Shown: one piece after another, positions 36,401-49,031 of the stretch | How positions within the stretch are numbered: the stretch's first letter is position 1 | Layout: every line of letters starts with the position of its first letter | From: Ectocarpus siliculosus | Lineage: Eukaryota; Sar; Phaeophyceae; Ectocarpales; Ectocarpaceae | Length of the DNA stretch: 64,000 nt | Direction of reading: 5' to 3' | NCBI GenBank assembly: GCA_000310025.1 | Contig: FN649757.1 | Location: 445,005 to 509,004 of the forward strand | The notes under the pieces: generated by a model | What the model was told of the DNA's origin: nothing | Database searches by the model: none | The model's input: only the letters and a program-made list of their open reading frames with translations | Position numbers and translations under genes: made by a program

Positions 36401-39400
36401 GGCAGAATAGTGTTCAAATATTTGAGTCCGACCAAAAAACGGGCAGTTGCGGCCGTGCGCAATTGCCATTTGTATTTGTTCACTTGTTTTTGTGCAGGGT
36501 GTGAAGAATGTGTGCGTATAGACTAACAGCGCTGCTGACGTCCCAATACGGTTACGGTTTTGAAATCGTGTCCGTCCTGCGAAGTATCAGCACTTTCCCC
36601 CACACGCCAAGCCACCTCCAATGTGATTATCGTGGATTGGTGGGTGATTTTCCATGGCCATCGTGCGAGATCATCTCGACTGGCCGTCTCAGAACTTCTG
36701 TAGTTACTCACAGGGGTGGATTGGTGCTCTCGGTAACTGCAGAACCGTGAGCGTTGTTGTGGACACTGGTTCACCCAGACGGTTGCATCCAGATCAGTGC
36801 GCTAGGTTTGTACGGTTGCTTCTTCTTGCTTCCTTATGCCACGCGGTTCGGCCATCCGACGCCGCCAACCGTTTTGTTCATCTCCACGATGACCTGGTGG
36901 TGACTTCCGGTGTAGTTTGACCAATCTGTACCTTCCGGTTCCATGAAGTCAACGAGACGCAACGTTTGCATTGTTTCCACTTCCGGCCACCCCTGTGCTT
37001 TGTCCTGCATTATGGCGCGGTCACGCGTACCTGCTGAACTCTCGTACACCCGTATTCATCCTGGGCAGGGATTCGCCGAGATGATCCACTACAAGCAGAC
37101 CGTCAGGATGCAGTCCGGAAATGTAGATGCTACGCATATCGAGTCTTGGGGCGCCCGACGTCAACATCCTCCGCAGGTGTGTCCTGTACCGTGTACCTCA
37201 AACTGATTGACCCAGACGGCACTTTGTGCTGGCAGTCTGGGGCAGCCCCCAGCGCGTCTCCGTGATGGAAGAGCGCGAGCTTCTTAGAGTGCCCGTACCT
37301 GAATGGCGTAGTAGGCACTATCGAAACGTACCGTCGAATGAGCCAAGGCGAGCTGGCAAAGGTCACCAAGCAAGATTGGCACTCCACCCGGACAAAGACA
37401 TAAAAATAACCCCTACAGGCTCTTCCCAAAGAATGACATGGGCAGAAATATCGCTGAATTCTCACTATATTCAATACCCGCGACGGCAAACAACATGTGT
37501 AGATATGTGCAGGAGGCTAGGCAGTCATCGAAAGACATCAGCACGGATTCAAGTTAACATGTGCGCGACCGCACCAGTATTCACACCGAGCAACGCAATA
37601 TAGTATTAAGCGTATGTGCTGTGGCACTTTTATTATGCACTCATACCTGGTGTTTTTGGAATCGGTCGTCATCCGAGATTGAGCAACGAACTCTTCGTTC
37701 CTTTTGGGATTTTCTGTACTACGGAACGCGCTACCACGTTACGAACCTGGGAGTTTAGAACATCACGCTCGAGACCTTCGAAACTTAAGACCTTGACGAT
37801 AAGGACAGGTGCTCAGTCAGGTGAGAATCACAACCATCTGATTGATGTTGGGGTTCCCTACAGTGGAAAGGAGAACAGAGCCTCAGGCTAGACAAGAGGG
37901 TCCGAAGTGAAGGTGGCTCCGTCTATACCCTGCCGACTTTGCGGGGTTAGAATAGTTTGCATATTTCTGTCGTCAATTTCTCGGACCTTTGCGGGGTTCA
38001 CTGTTAACATATCCGATTTCTTTCAAACGCACGAGTCCCGAAACCGACCAAGTCCCCAACTGGTACACACCACTTCACCCACCGACTAGAATCCGAATAG
38101 TCCCCAACTCGTCCCCCCACCTTCGAAAAAAGTCTCTTCACGTTCTCTGTAGCTTCCATTCGTTCTCTTGCACGACTTGCCACGGCAACAACGAGCTCTC
38201 CTCTCCGCAATTTGACAGAAATATTGATAGAGTGTCTTCCTCTGGTGATCCCGGGTTTCCAAACGAAACTGAGGCATTCACGTTCTTCCGATTCGCATGT
38301 ACACGTCAGTTTCTTCTTTCTGTTCGACGAAAAATATTTCTCTAACGTTAGGACTTGGAGTGCTGAAGACGGCGTATTTGATAAACGTCAGAAATACGCT
38401 GATGTAAAGACAAGGCCACTAGCAGCAGCAGCAACGAAAAACCCCGAAAGGAGCATCGATTTTTTGCGGGTATGTACCCTTGACGCTGCGTGCGACACTG
38501 TGGGCACGTCAACGCGATTCGCGCTTGACACATTACCTGCCTGATATGTACATCGATCACTATTACCCCGGCTTAACAGAGAGTCGAGGGTAACGGTAGA
38601 GCTGTGTGGTCGTGCATCATCACGAGGTCTGCCCTTCTCCCGCTGCTCGATACGATCCAGATCAACCCAGCCGCAAGCGAAAGGGACTTGTATGTGTATG
38701 TTGCCCGGTCGATTGTGGCGTTCGACCAAATGGCGTTCGAGAAAGCGTGCAAGGACAGTGCGGCCTGCGAACAATCGAGCGATCATGAGCCTTGCTTAGA
38801 GAACAGAGGCGGTGTTACCCCGCAAGGTAACCCCCCCCAGACGGAAGAGGTGTCAGATGCTATGGTGGCCGGGTTAAACGATGGCCTGTTCGACTTCGGG
38901 CAGCTTCAAGAAGCCGTCGATCGGTGAGCAAGGTCCAACTTTGCTTGACGAATGGTTTCGAGTGTCATGCGACAACTGTATACCCACCTTGTTCCACTCT
39001 GTTGGCTGACCCCTCTTTCCGCTCTCGATCTTGGCAGCATGGACGCTCTCCAAGCTTTCACATACCCTTGTCACGACGTTTCCTTTTCTCCTCGTGGCCG
39101 GCCTTTACCTACCTGCATGATGAGCAGACCAAACATTCGCACGGGCGTCGGCGGCCTCATCATTAACATGTAAGTAAACTTGATTAACGTGCCCCCGACT
39201 GCTAAAAACAGCAAGCAAGTTCCTGTGTAAATTGCGTGCGATACCTCAGGCTCCGTTGACCTTTGAGCACAACAAATTTTTAATTTTGCACTTTGCCATA
39301 CGAAAACCTTCGTGTAGTGGAGAATTTGTACTAGCATCCAATGATGACTCGCGACACTCTTCATGCTGGTTCCGTAGTCTCTACAATGACATGTTCCGCG

Positions 39401-42400
39401 TGTGACAGGATCCTGGCATACCAAAACGCAGCGAGCGAGAACGCTTGTGGGGCTTTGGAGAGGTTAGGGCATTGCGTCGAGGTACTCGAGAGGTACCCAG
39501 GCCTGTGTCGCTGCGTGATACAGTGGTGAGCCGATCGTATGAGCACCACCAACGCTGACATTGATACTCTGGCTACGATCCAAGCTCGGGGACAAACTAC
39601 GCCACTAGTCTGGACGCCAAGACGAGTACCCCTTGAGTCCGTATTGGTTGTTCAATGTATGTAAATATCTGTGAGGGCTTTTTCCTGGCATGCATGCGAT
39701 CTCGACTGCTGGTTCTGTGAGACTAGCCATAGACATTTTTGGCGTTCGTCACACAGGCGTGCCAAGGCATTCTCATCTTGTGTTTCTGCCCCCCATCGCA
39801 TGCGTACCTCCTACCATGTAAAGGTGTCACCTTGCACACGGTATCCTGGGGGCCCTAGCAACGATTGATGATTCCAGAGCTCAAGGACTGTACAACCGGT
39901 TGCAGGGTGTCTACAATCGTTTTCGCCCTCATGCCTATCTGCCAGCGCCCCCGTTGGAGAAGTGGCGTGGGATATCTGCATTCTGCGATCATTTCCAGTG
40001 CAGGTGCGTTGGGGGGTTGATATCCTGCTAGGTACATGCACAACAGTTCGTCTATAACGCCCCCCCCCCGAGCCTAAACTTGTATTCGGGATAGGTAGCT
40101 TGTCCGAAATGCACATGCTTTGTTGCACGTGTGAGACGGAAGGAAGTCGAAGGCCTCTGACCTGTACCACGTGCAGTGAATGGTTGTGACTTGTGCTGCG
40201 CAGTCCCGACACGTTTTCGATGGTAATATTAGTCTAAAAGCACTTGAAAAAATAACGTGTGTGTGGGCAGACGAAGGGAGAGCTACCAAAATCGCCCGGT
40301 CCTATTCTTCCATGTCCGTCCATCCTCCCGCAAACGAAACGAGGCAACTAACTGCGGCCTGTTGTGCGGGTATTGCCGTGCGTACATACATGTGCTGTTG
40401 CACGTGTCTGAGAACAAAAAGCTGAGGCGTCTGATCTGTACTTTGAGTTTTATAGGCGTTGTTCCAACAGGGAGATGCAAATCCACAGCGGCAGCAGCGG
40501 CTAGCTGTGGTGTATAGGAGCAACCTGGAAGGAGATTGTACTGACCATGGCTGGCACTCTTGCATTTTCCGTCAGATGACAAGTTCCCCCAAGAGGGTAA
40601 ACTACATTCAAACTTCCAATTTTTCATGTGGTTGGGGCACATTCCTGAGGAGGTTTTAGAGTTGAGTGCCTGTCGGGAATTCCTCTGCCTTGTGTTCCTC
40701 AAGAGGGAGATGCACATCTACAGCAGTGGCTGTTGTCTAGTTACAACATCAGTCAGTATGGAATGGGACGAAAATATTGCTCTGCCTTGTGTTCGCTACA
40801 AGGAAGATGGATATCTGTCTACAGTACAGCAGCGGCTGCGGTCCACAGCCCAGTCGGGAAGGAGAAAAACAAAAGCATCCTGTAGTCCACAGCAGAGTCT
40901 AGAAGGAGACCAAAGCTTCCGCAAGGGTATACTTATGTTTGCTCAAGAATTCTGGATTATCTTCCTGCGGGCAACAAAGAAAAACCAAGATACGAAAAAA
41001 ATAATTGAGAGCGCAGATGAAGCGCCTTCTTGCTCCCAACGTTCCTCATCGGACTAACCCGCTAGTAACCTGCCTAGGTTGCCCTACTATTCATCCTTTT
41101 GTTTTCGGCCTCTGGCCTAAACAGATCTTCCTCAATAGCTCTACTCCTATACACTGAATACCCTCTAGTCGTCGACCGACTAGCCCCCCCCAGGCTCCCC
41201 CCTCTCTTGAGCGATAGGTGTGGGTTGGCGGGAACATCGATCAATTCCTGGAAGGCACCCCGTGTCTGCTGCTCCTCAGACCTGCTATCTAACTGAAGCC
41301 TCTTCTCTCAAGTACGCGTTGGCTTGCCTCTCGGCCAGCGAGAACACACAAAATTTCCGACCTCGTGGTGATCGTTAATTTCCCCGCATCCCCCCCCCCC
41401 CCGGTGTTTGTCATCGGGGTTGGGTTTTCGTCGCTTGGCAACGACGTTGTAAAACAAGCCCCCCCCTCGGTGTTTGCCATCGGGATTGGGTTTTCGTCGC
41501 TTGGCAACGACGTTGTAAAACAAGCCAATTCACTTCGTGAACTCGGCAACCAGGTTACCGTTTTTTTTTTTTACCTCGGTTTTTTTTTTTTTGGCGGTAA
41601 CCATAATGGTGGTCGAGTAGATCATGTTGTGCGGGGTCGAGAAACCTCACTCCGCGCAACGGGGGATGATCGTACCACGTTGTGTTAAAATGGTCAAGCT
41701 TCCTCGAGGCAGTTACACAGTGCTTATAACTGTCTCTGGAAGTGAAAGCACCAGAAAATAAATTAAGTCATACGTAGCTGTCATCCGTACGCAAGGAAGT
41801 AAGCACAAGATGCCGAACACCCTTAGCAGGATGCAGCTCACCCTTCATGCGACTCGCCAAATACCTCACGGCGCTTCGCGCTTGGTGATGTGAGAGCCTG
41901 GTCCGGTGAGAACCCGGCGTGCTCCGTCCCGGCTTTGTAGGGATGCGAGGTCAATGGTCAAACGACTACGGCATGCACGACTATGAGTACACCCCCCCCC
42001 CCCCCCCCGGAACNNNNNNNNNNNNNNNNNNNNNNNNNNNNNNNNNNNNNNNNNNNNNNNNNNNNNNNNNNNNNNNNNNNNNNNNNNNNNNNNNNNNNNN
42101 NNNNNNNNNNNNNCAACAGACATTACATGCAGGCGCCGCTTGAGAACGTACAAAGAGTGAGATGGATTACCGCAGTACTGTACCTGCAATTTCCCGCGCG
42201 TGTGTGTGTTCAGTTCATGTATATTTGTGACGCGCCTGATGTACATGAAGCCCGCAGCGTGTACATGATTGTACTGACATGGTTGGCACTGGGGCGTATT
42301 CCGTTTTCCGTGAGATGACAAGTTCCAGAGCAGCAGTGGGTGGCTGTGGTTCACAGCAGCCTGGAAGGAGACCTAGAAATTGTGCATTTTCCTACTGACT

Positions 42401-44364
42401 GTGTTGAGTGCCTTGTAAGGTCTGTGATAGTGAGTACTACCTGCCTTGTCACACACAGCAGTGCTTCTCGGCATTCGATTGCGACGAAACTTGTCGACCT
42501 GCATAAATGAAGCCGTGGACGTGTCCGTCGTGTGGAGTGCGGCAAGGTCGAACGTTCACGACGCGTGGGGGGGGGCGTACTCTTAGTCGTGCATGCCGTA
42601 GTCGTTAGACCATTGACCTCGCATCCCTACAAAGCCGGGACGGAGCACGCCGGGTTCTCATCGGACCAGGCTCTCACATCACCAAGCGCGAAGCGCCGTG
42701 AGGTATTCGGCGAGTCGCATGAAGGGTGCGCTGCATCCTGCTAAGGGTGTTCGGCATCTTGTGCTTACTTCCCTTGCGTACGGATGACAGCTGCGTATGA
42801 CTTAATAAATTTTCCGGTGCTTTCACTTCCAGAGACAGTTGTAAGCACTGCGTAACTGCCTCGAGGATGCTTGACCATTTCAACACAACGTGTTGCGATC
42901 ATCCCCCTTGTGCGGAGTGAGGGTTCTCGACCCCGCACATGATCTACTCGACCACCATTATGGTTACCGCCAAAAAGAAAACAAGAGATAAAAAACCCGG
43001 TAACCTGGTTGCCGAGCTCACGAAGTGAATCGGCTTGTTTACAACGTCGTTGAAAAGCGACGAAAACCCAATCCCGATGGCAAACACCGGGGGGGGCGTC
43101 GGGGTAAAATTAGAGGGAGGGTGCGTTTCGGTTCTTCGCACGGGGGAGATTTACGACTATTATATGACTTACAACAACGGACGCGTTCTCAACCCGAAAC
43201 AAGCTTTTGCACCAAACTTGCAGGAAGAGCGGACTGGGCCAGGAGGGAAACCTCTTCCAATCCACACGACAACGTGTTGATGGATTCTCGAGAAACATCC
43301 GCCGAAGAAAAATAACTTGCTTTTAGAGAAGAGACCGGAGATCGCCAACTCTAAAACCAGGTGAAACACAGAGAGTGGGGTCACTTTTTTGGAGTGTCAC
43401 TTTTTGGTGGGGTCAAAATCGATTCTAGGTGTGAGAATATCGGCGACAGACACTGAAGCCTATTTGACTTCAGAACTTGCGTCAAATCCAAGCTCTCTAT
43501 TCCGCCACTCTCTTCAATCTCTTCAAATGGAACCAAACGAGGTTCCGCGGTCACACCTATATTCCAAAGTTACGAGGCAGAGGCCATCCCTCCACTCCGA
43601 ACAAAAAATCGCCACTCACAATTATCGAGGAATGAACTTTTCGGGGTCGCTTTTTCGCTCAAATTGCGGCGTAGTGTTATCTCGAGCGCTGGACGAGGGC
43701 CTTGGCGTAGCCCTCCGTGTCCAATCCTACCCGTGCTACAGTGTACGGCGAATGTATATTCCAAACCTCGCCCGTGCTCTCCCCCACTGTTTAATTTTGC
43801 CTTTCAAGGGTAAATGAGGGTATCATCGCGAGTCAAGGCATGAGCGCTTTCTCCACGCCGCCCGTCTGCGCTAGCAACTACGCCGGCTCACAGACTAAGT
43901 GCAAGCAAGGGGGTTCGCATATTGCCGTTGAGGAACATCATGACAACATGGTGTTGGCGGGTGTCATTCCTGAGAACGCGACCGGCGCGATGATGGCTGC
44001 CCCTTGCAGCAACGGAGACAGACCAATGGCATCTACTAGCTCGTGGGAACTACTCCAAGACCCTGCACCACGAACTGACCCACCTGCCGGACCGAGCTTC
44101 TCTAGTTCACAAGTCAACTGTGAGCCGGCTAGGGCAGGCAGAAGTGATTCTGACGTGTCTAATAGTGCGGTCGAGGGGTGCGGTGGTGGTGCGGTTTCTG
44201 GCTGGGTAGCCCATGTTCCCGATATGTCCTTGAGATCGCCGGAGTTGAGAGAGGTGGATGGGGGGGCGGAGGAGACCTGGAATGATAAAATTCCTGCGGC
44301 AGACTGGCTAGATGTTACTCATGCTATGTTGGGAGCAATCGACGATGATGGCCCGGCACTGTAA
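27464..44364 (+). CDS. G2: apparently intact Zn2Cys6 (fungal-type zinc cluster) transcription regulator
   Basis: Exons: 27464-27573, 32527-32697, 33086-33193, 33397-33613, 34551-34684, 35190-35235, 35466-35549, 37069-37176, 38661-38923, 39038-39169, 39409-39525, 39824-40003 and 43809-44364. They sum to 2,226 nt (742 codons with stop) with every phase matching. The zinc cluster joins exon 1 (RRSCCECARHKKKCDGLKPC) to exon 2 (SRCFEGGVQCIYIKRK): exact C-X2-C-X6-C-X5-C-X2-C-X6-C. The middle part reads FWCAVGVGALVKGSPVES, YSRLARGALDAYTGPV, AWAILAYLYGYMGDT, EYLELADAFLTASIEQG. This resembles the helical regulatory region of fungal zinc-cluster proteins, though that is my inference. Exon 13 gives YNRFRPHAYLPAPPLEKWRG. 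The C-terminus is acidic and ends DWLDVTHAMLGAIDDDGPAL, possibly an activation region. Conserved blocks near 37256-37292 and 43640-43790 may be extra exons. Intron 1 is 5 kb. Confidence 0.82.
28560..29050 (+). repeat. Two ~285-bp tandem copies in G2 intron 1
   Basis: Blocks from about 28560 and 28850 share a TTGAT-start, a GTGAACACATG phrase, GAGG(G)GCC, CGCACTTGG and CCCCCAACAGCATACCCCCC. G3 intron 1 has one matching block (about 57970-58400), interrupted there by a solo LTR. Confidence 0.65.
28742..28830 (-). repeat. tRNA-derived SINE-like head in G2 intron 1
   Basis: On the minus strand GCCCCGGTGGTCTATAAT precedes GAGTTCGAACCCC at tRNA-like distance. The acceptor region can pair weakly (CGCCCCG with TGGGGTG), but the T stem does not pair, so a functional tRNA is unlikely. 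Compare 4115-4195. Confidence 0.4.
29850..30420. repeat. Three ~220-bp tandem units in G2 intron 1
   Basis: Units start near 29853, 30077 and 30294, each with ACAAGACNGACCATAC and GTCATCGCTGTTGCTT. In one plus frame all three give similar peptides (GPYAQLMADTFVIAVA, RPYTQLLANTFVIAVA, GPYIQLMADTFVIAVA). Among differences between units 1 and 2 I count about eight at third, six at first and one at second codon positions. That is weak coding-like evidence. No start, stop or splice framework supports a gene. Confidence 0.55.
30425..32520. other. Remainder of G2 intron 1, no feature recognised until exon 2
   Basis: Only short open frames without family resemblance are present. The last part (about 32340-32425, including GTCTTGCGTCATTCATGAA) recurs at 63930-64000 near the right edge, because that place is the same point of G3 intron 1. 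Confidence 0.55.
41385..42008 (+). repeat. Dispersed repeat R1, copy 2 (plus), in a G2 intron
   Basis: Near-identical to copy 1 (2935-3530), including the doubled ~65-base head, the T-tracts and the C-run end. The assembly gap begins five bases after its C-run. Confidence 0.85.
42014..42113. other. Assembly gap (100 N)
   Basis: Lies at the end of R1 copy 2 and between the two inverted R1 copies, so a collapsed hairpin is a likely cause. Confidence 0.95.
42570..43100 (-). repeat. Dispersed repeat R1, copy 3 (inverted), in a G2 intron
   Basis: Reverse complement of copies 1 and 2, slightly more diverged, again bounded by G-runs (C-runs on its own strand). With copy 2 it forms an inverted pair with ~560 bp between arms. 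Confidence 0.85.
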
Positions 44365-44456
44365 CGTTTGCCGCCTTGGTTGCTTGTGCAGGTTGTTGCT
44401 GTTGAATGTGTGGGCGAAGAGGCATTGTGGACGTTAACAATTGGTCCCGGTTTGTA

Positions 44457-44462
44457 AATAAA
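44457..44462 (+). terminator. Polyadenylation signal AATAAA after G2
   Basis: A canonical hexamer lies about 93 bases after the G2 stop codon, in the segment that is partly conserved after G1. Confidence 0.5.
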
Positions 44463-46840
44463 ACCGCGTACACATCGTTTTTTTGTTTTGCATCTGATTC
44501 CCAGTTAGTCCTCCCCTGGCGGCGGATTTATCCGAAACAGTCCTGCAATGCAGCTCTTCGCGAGACAAAGCCAGTCGGAATTGGGACCAAAGAGTGTGTA
44601 CAGGGTGTCGGAGGCACGTGTATGCGTTGGTCTGTGTTTCATTGTTGTCTTTGAAGAATCGAAGGAAGGAGCTACTGCCGGGAATATTTCAGCGAAATGT
44701 GTCGTTTCGGCCATCTAGTGCAGCCCATCAACCGTGCCACGTTTCAGTGGCTCTTGTTCCTCCTCTTCGCATATTCACTCGGTACGAAAGGTGTCTGTGT
44801 CTGCTGTAGTAAGTAGCGGCATCTGTTCAATCAGGCGAATTACTCAGGGTCAAAAAGGCGTGGATGCGCAGAACAATGATCTGATGTCATCGCAGGCCAG
44901 AACAAACGGTCAACAGTTCCTGGTCCAGGTCCGCATAAAGGACCCTCCTTGTCATTACGAAGGGGTCGCAGATTTCCTCCTTTGGTACCATGTTGCATTG
45001 GCACTCCTTCTTTAGCTCTACCCAACGTTCGCCGGATGGGTGTGTAAGAAGGGCTGCAGCGACCAGACGTGTAGCAACGTCTGCCGTATTTGTAGTGTGT
45101 AAGAAGCACCACACAATCCGAAGTACAGCAACGTAGGACATTCATGCTTAACGTTGTGTGGCAAGCATCACAACGACCAGACGAATAGCAGTCAATGTCG
45201 GATAGGCGAAGATTGGCGCAAAACACCTATAATAACATAAGAACACCTGACTAACCTTAACCCTCATGCGGCATGCTCCGAAAAGCCACGCGTGCATCGT
45301 AGCATGAATAGTGAGCCACCTACAGCGCACATACGCGGCAAGTACCGCAACAACAATGAAGTGTGAAGAACATAAGCTCTGATGTGATTTGTGGAGAACG
45401 CGGCAACCACTGCCGTAAGTAGCGACCAGGTGCGTACAGTAGCAACATCTACCTTGATGAACACTCTAGATTAACACGCGGCAAGCACCGCCAACACAAA
45501 GTACAGTGACACCAGACAAAGTGTGAAATGTTCTCTCATATTGCAGCCTCACATCGAGAAACATGCGTGTCTCACATCGCACCCTCAACATGCGTGTAGG
45601 TTTGTCCGGTGTAGATGTATGTGCAAAGGAACGTGTCATGCCGTACAGACCACCGAGCGCACCATGATGGGCCCCACGCCTCAGAGACAGCTACGATGCC
45701 GAACGCGTTGTGAAACGTAAACGTTACAAGTGATTCCCATTCCGCCACTTGAAGACGCAGCGTCCCATGCCATGCAACCAAAGCCCGGAGCAGCAAAAGC
45801 GCCTCTTGGATCGTAACGTCACTGGCGGAACCAATGGTGATACAGTTGATACCGTAGGACGGAATCTGCCTGTTCAGCCATTTTTAGGTGCTTCTCCAAA
45901 AAGGGTCGGCGTAGCCCTGCGTATGCGTAGATGTGCAATACACGCTGAACGCCATGATACATACAGTGCGGCGACCCGATTGGTGGTGTGTCGTGTGAGT
46001 AGCGTTCCCAGGGTTTTTGTATTCAGGAAATATGTTGGATAAAACATACACGTGGGGAAGTTGGGCTAGGGTCAGGGTTAGGGAACAGGGTCTGCGTACC
46101 CCCTCCCTGCTCTATTTCCTTATAATACTGAATTTCCCGCGAAGGCGGTCAGTCGTGTGCGTGGCGTACGTACGTAGATCCAGCATTCCACTCACCGCAT
46201 CCCGACGGCATGCATCGCACGCATCAAACATGATGAAGCAAACAAACAGGACCGCGCAGACCACAAAGAAATGTTTCTTCTGTCCGTTACTTGGAAGGGG
46301 GAGACTAGTTTTATCTCTTGTATCAGACACGCAAGGGAGCGAGGAGAAGTGGGCCCTGCCATGTGGAATTTCGAGAAAGGGGGGTCCACACATAGTAACC
46401 TTTCAGGTGTACATTCGCTCCTGTCCGCGAGCCCTCCGGTAGATCCAACCAGTTCAGTCCGTATCCAAACGCACATGCACCCTCCCCGGTTCTTCACGCG
46501 AGTGAATAACCATCAGTGGGGCACGGACACCCCAGATCTACCCTAGGGACTCAAGGAACCACGGGTGCGTGGGAAAACCCGGCCATCCGGATGAAAACCC
46601 CTCGCCTTTCAACCGAAACCCTCAATATATAGAAACCGTCACTATGACGGAGGATTCCCAACGGCCGCACTTTCAAGGCAAGACCAAGGCAGGACAAATG
46701 GGACCGGTCACGCGGGGTGCGGACCCTAAGCAACAACTCTACGCTTCACCCTCGGGTAACGCGCCGGCCCAACGCCTCCTGCTTGACATACCATGATCAT
46801 ACACGCCCAGTGCTAAACAAACCACCACAAACAACCCAAA
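44463..46840. other. Intergenic region downstream of G2
   Basis: The first ~250 bases match the region after the G1 stop in inverse orientation. From about 45040 to 45490 there are loose direct repeats of a GACCAGACG...TAGCA phrase. Nothing else recognised. Confidence 0.5.
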
Positions 46841-48987
46841 CAAGGCACTAGACTGCATCGGTAGGTTCATCAGAGCCTTTCGGTGGTACTCCAACTTGGC
46901 CCTACCAAGGACCTCTAGCATGTCGGCGTGCTGCTCTCCCGTCTGGACACACTCTGCGGTGATCTTGCCCGACATGAAGAGCTTGCGAATGCAGTGGAAC
47001 CGCACGTCGATGTGCTTGCTCCTCGGCGAGCTGAAAGGGTTCTGCACCAAGGCAAGAGCCCCGCGTTGTCCTCCCGGACCCTGATCTTCGCTCCACTCGT
47101 CTCGGGTGCAATGAACGACAGAACCCCACGCACAAGCAACGCCTCCTTCACGCCCTCCCGGACTGTAATATGCTCTGCCTCCGAGGTTGACTGAGCTGTC
47201 ACGGGCTGCGTCTTGGTAGCTGCGCATACAACAGTACCTCCTACAGTCACGGCTAGCCCCGTCGTCGAACGCATGTCAATCTCATTGTCGGCGTAGCTGG
47301 AATCGACCAACACGTCTAGGACTAGCCCTGATCCTCGTACGTAGGTGATGCCGATGTCCTTCGTGGCGTTGAGGTAGGTCACGATCCGCAACAGCGCGTT
47401 CCACATCCTCTCGGTGTGTGAGTGCGACCCTCCGCAGCTTGTTCAGAGGAAAGACGATGTCTGGTCTCGTAAACATCATCCACATCAGGCACTCGATTGC
47501 CTCCCTCATCGGCTTATCCACCGCGGGCTCGTCGTCTCTCTTCGGCCCTAGGTCAGCACTGGCGACAGCGGGCGTGGGAGCGGTTCTAGTGACGTTAAAC
47601 CGCTTCAGCAGACTTTCGATGTATGCAGTCTGAGACAGCTTGGCGATTCCACTCTCAAGATCCATCTTAATCGCACACTCGTCGTACCACGTGCACTCTC
47701 CCAAATCTTTCACCGGAAACCTCTTCTGGAGGGAGGCGAGCAACTCCTCGCGTTCTTTCTCGGACGCTGCCAACATGATGTCGTCTACGTAGATGACGAT
47801 GAAGACCTACGATCTCTCCGTCAACTATCATACGGAAAACGTTCGGGTCAACCCTGCACTGTTCTTACCCGTTCTCGATGAGGGTATCGGCAGCCTCAAA
47901 CCCCCACTCACGGCCACTCTTCTTCAGACCATACAGGGCACGCTCAACCTTAAACACCTTGCCTGACAAGCTACCACAACCATCTGGGAACCTCATGTAT
48001 ATTTCTTCCTTGAGCTTAACGTGGATGTACGCTTGCTTGATATCCCAGTGGACTGCTTTCATGCCCTTCTCAGGAGATACGGCTGGCATCGTCTTAACGG
48101 ATGCAGCAGACGGGTATTCGGAGTGAGTTGTGCAAGTCTACACCGGGGATTTGGGAAAAACCACGCGCCACCATACGGGCTTTGAAATCAACGATCAGTC
48201 CCTTCTCATTCGTCATGTACGAGACAACACACTTCGCACTAACGGCCTTCCACCCCTCGGGTAGCCTGTCAATCCTTGCGAATGTCCCCGCCTTGTCATG
48301 ACCACCAATCTCTTTTGACATCGCTGCTCCCAGAACACCTTGTACTTGGAATTCAACACATCCTTGTACGTCATCGGCACAGCCTCTACATCGTGAGGTT
48401 TCTGCCCGATGGGCGAGGGAATACTTAACTGTGGGTCAGGGAGTCGTTGCGTAGATCCGTCGTCCTCGAACGCCTGCTGTTCCGGGTCGTTGGACTGGGG
48501 CACCTTCTGCATCTCGCGCCTGTACAGCTTATCCATGCTTGCACGGCGCTCCTCCTCCTCCTCACAGTACTCCTTCACCAGCGATTCGCGAACGTAGTCC
48601 GCGACGATCTCCGCCCCGTGCTCCGTCTCCAGGGCGGTCGCCAGCAGCGCCTCCTCGGGGTGCGGCACCTCCTCGGAACGCTGCAGCTCCCGGGTTTGCT
48701 TCCGCGTGCGGCCGCGCTCGAGCCCGTGGCGCAGCGGTCCTGCACTTGAAGCACCTCAGAGAAGTCTCTTTCCTTCAAGTCCCGGCGGGTAGCGGCTGTC
48801 GGCGGGATCGAACTTGTACTCCTCGAGGTTCTCGGAGTCTTCGCCGGGCGCATTGCCGCCACCGCCGTCTTCATCAGGGCCACCAGGTGTCGCTGCCGCC
48901 GGCGTCACGGGGGCCGCTGTTGCCGTCACCACCGTCGTCGTCGGGGCCGTTGCTGCTGCTGCTAGCGCTGCTGCTGGCGTCGCCGGG

Positions 48988-49031
<44 letters not shown>

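Larger units (their letters stand above)
40080..42500. repeat. Decayed local duplications in the last large intron of G2
   Basis: Blocks near 40100 and 40390 share a CATG(C/T)..TGTTGCACGTGT phrase. Blocks near 40550 and 42290 share TTTTCCGT(C/G)AGATGACAAG and a following CTGGAAGGAGA phrase. The R1 copies at 41385-43100 sit inside this zone. G1 has no counterpart, so the material arrived or expanded only in G2. Confidence 0.5.

Noticed and set aside
40110-40190. Short CCTCE...CTTCSEW pattern resembling half a zinc finger after G2 exon 13
   Set aside because: It lies past a good GTGCGT donor, stops at once, and belongs to a decayed local duplication absent from G1.
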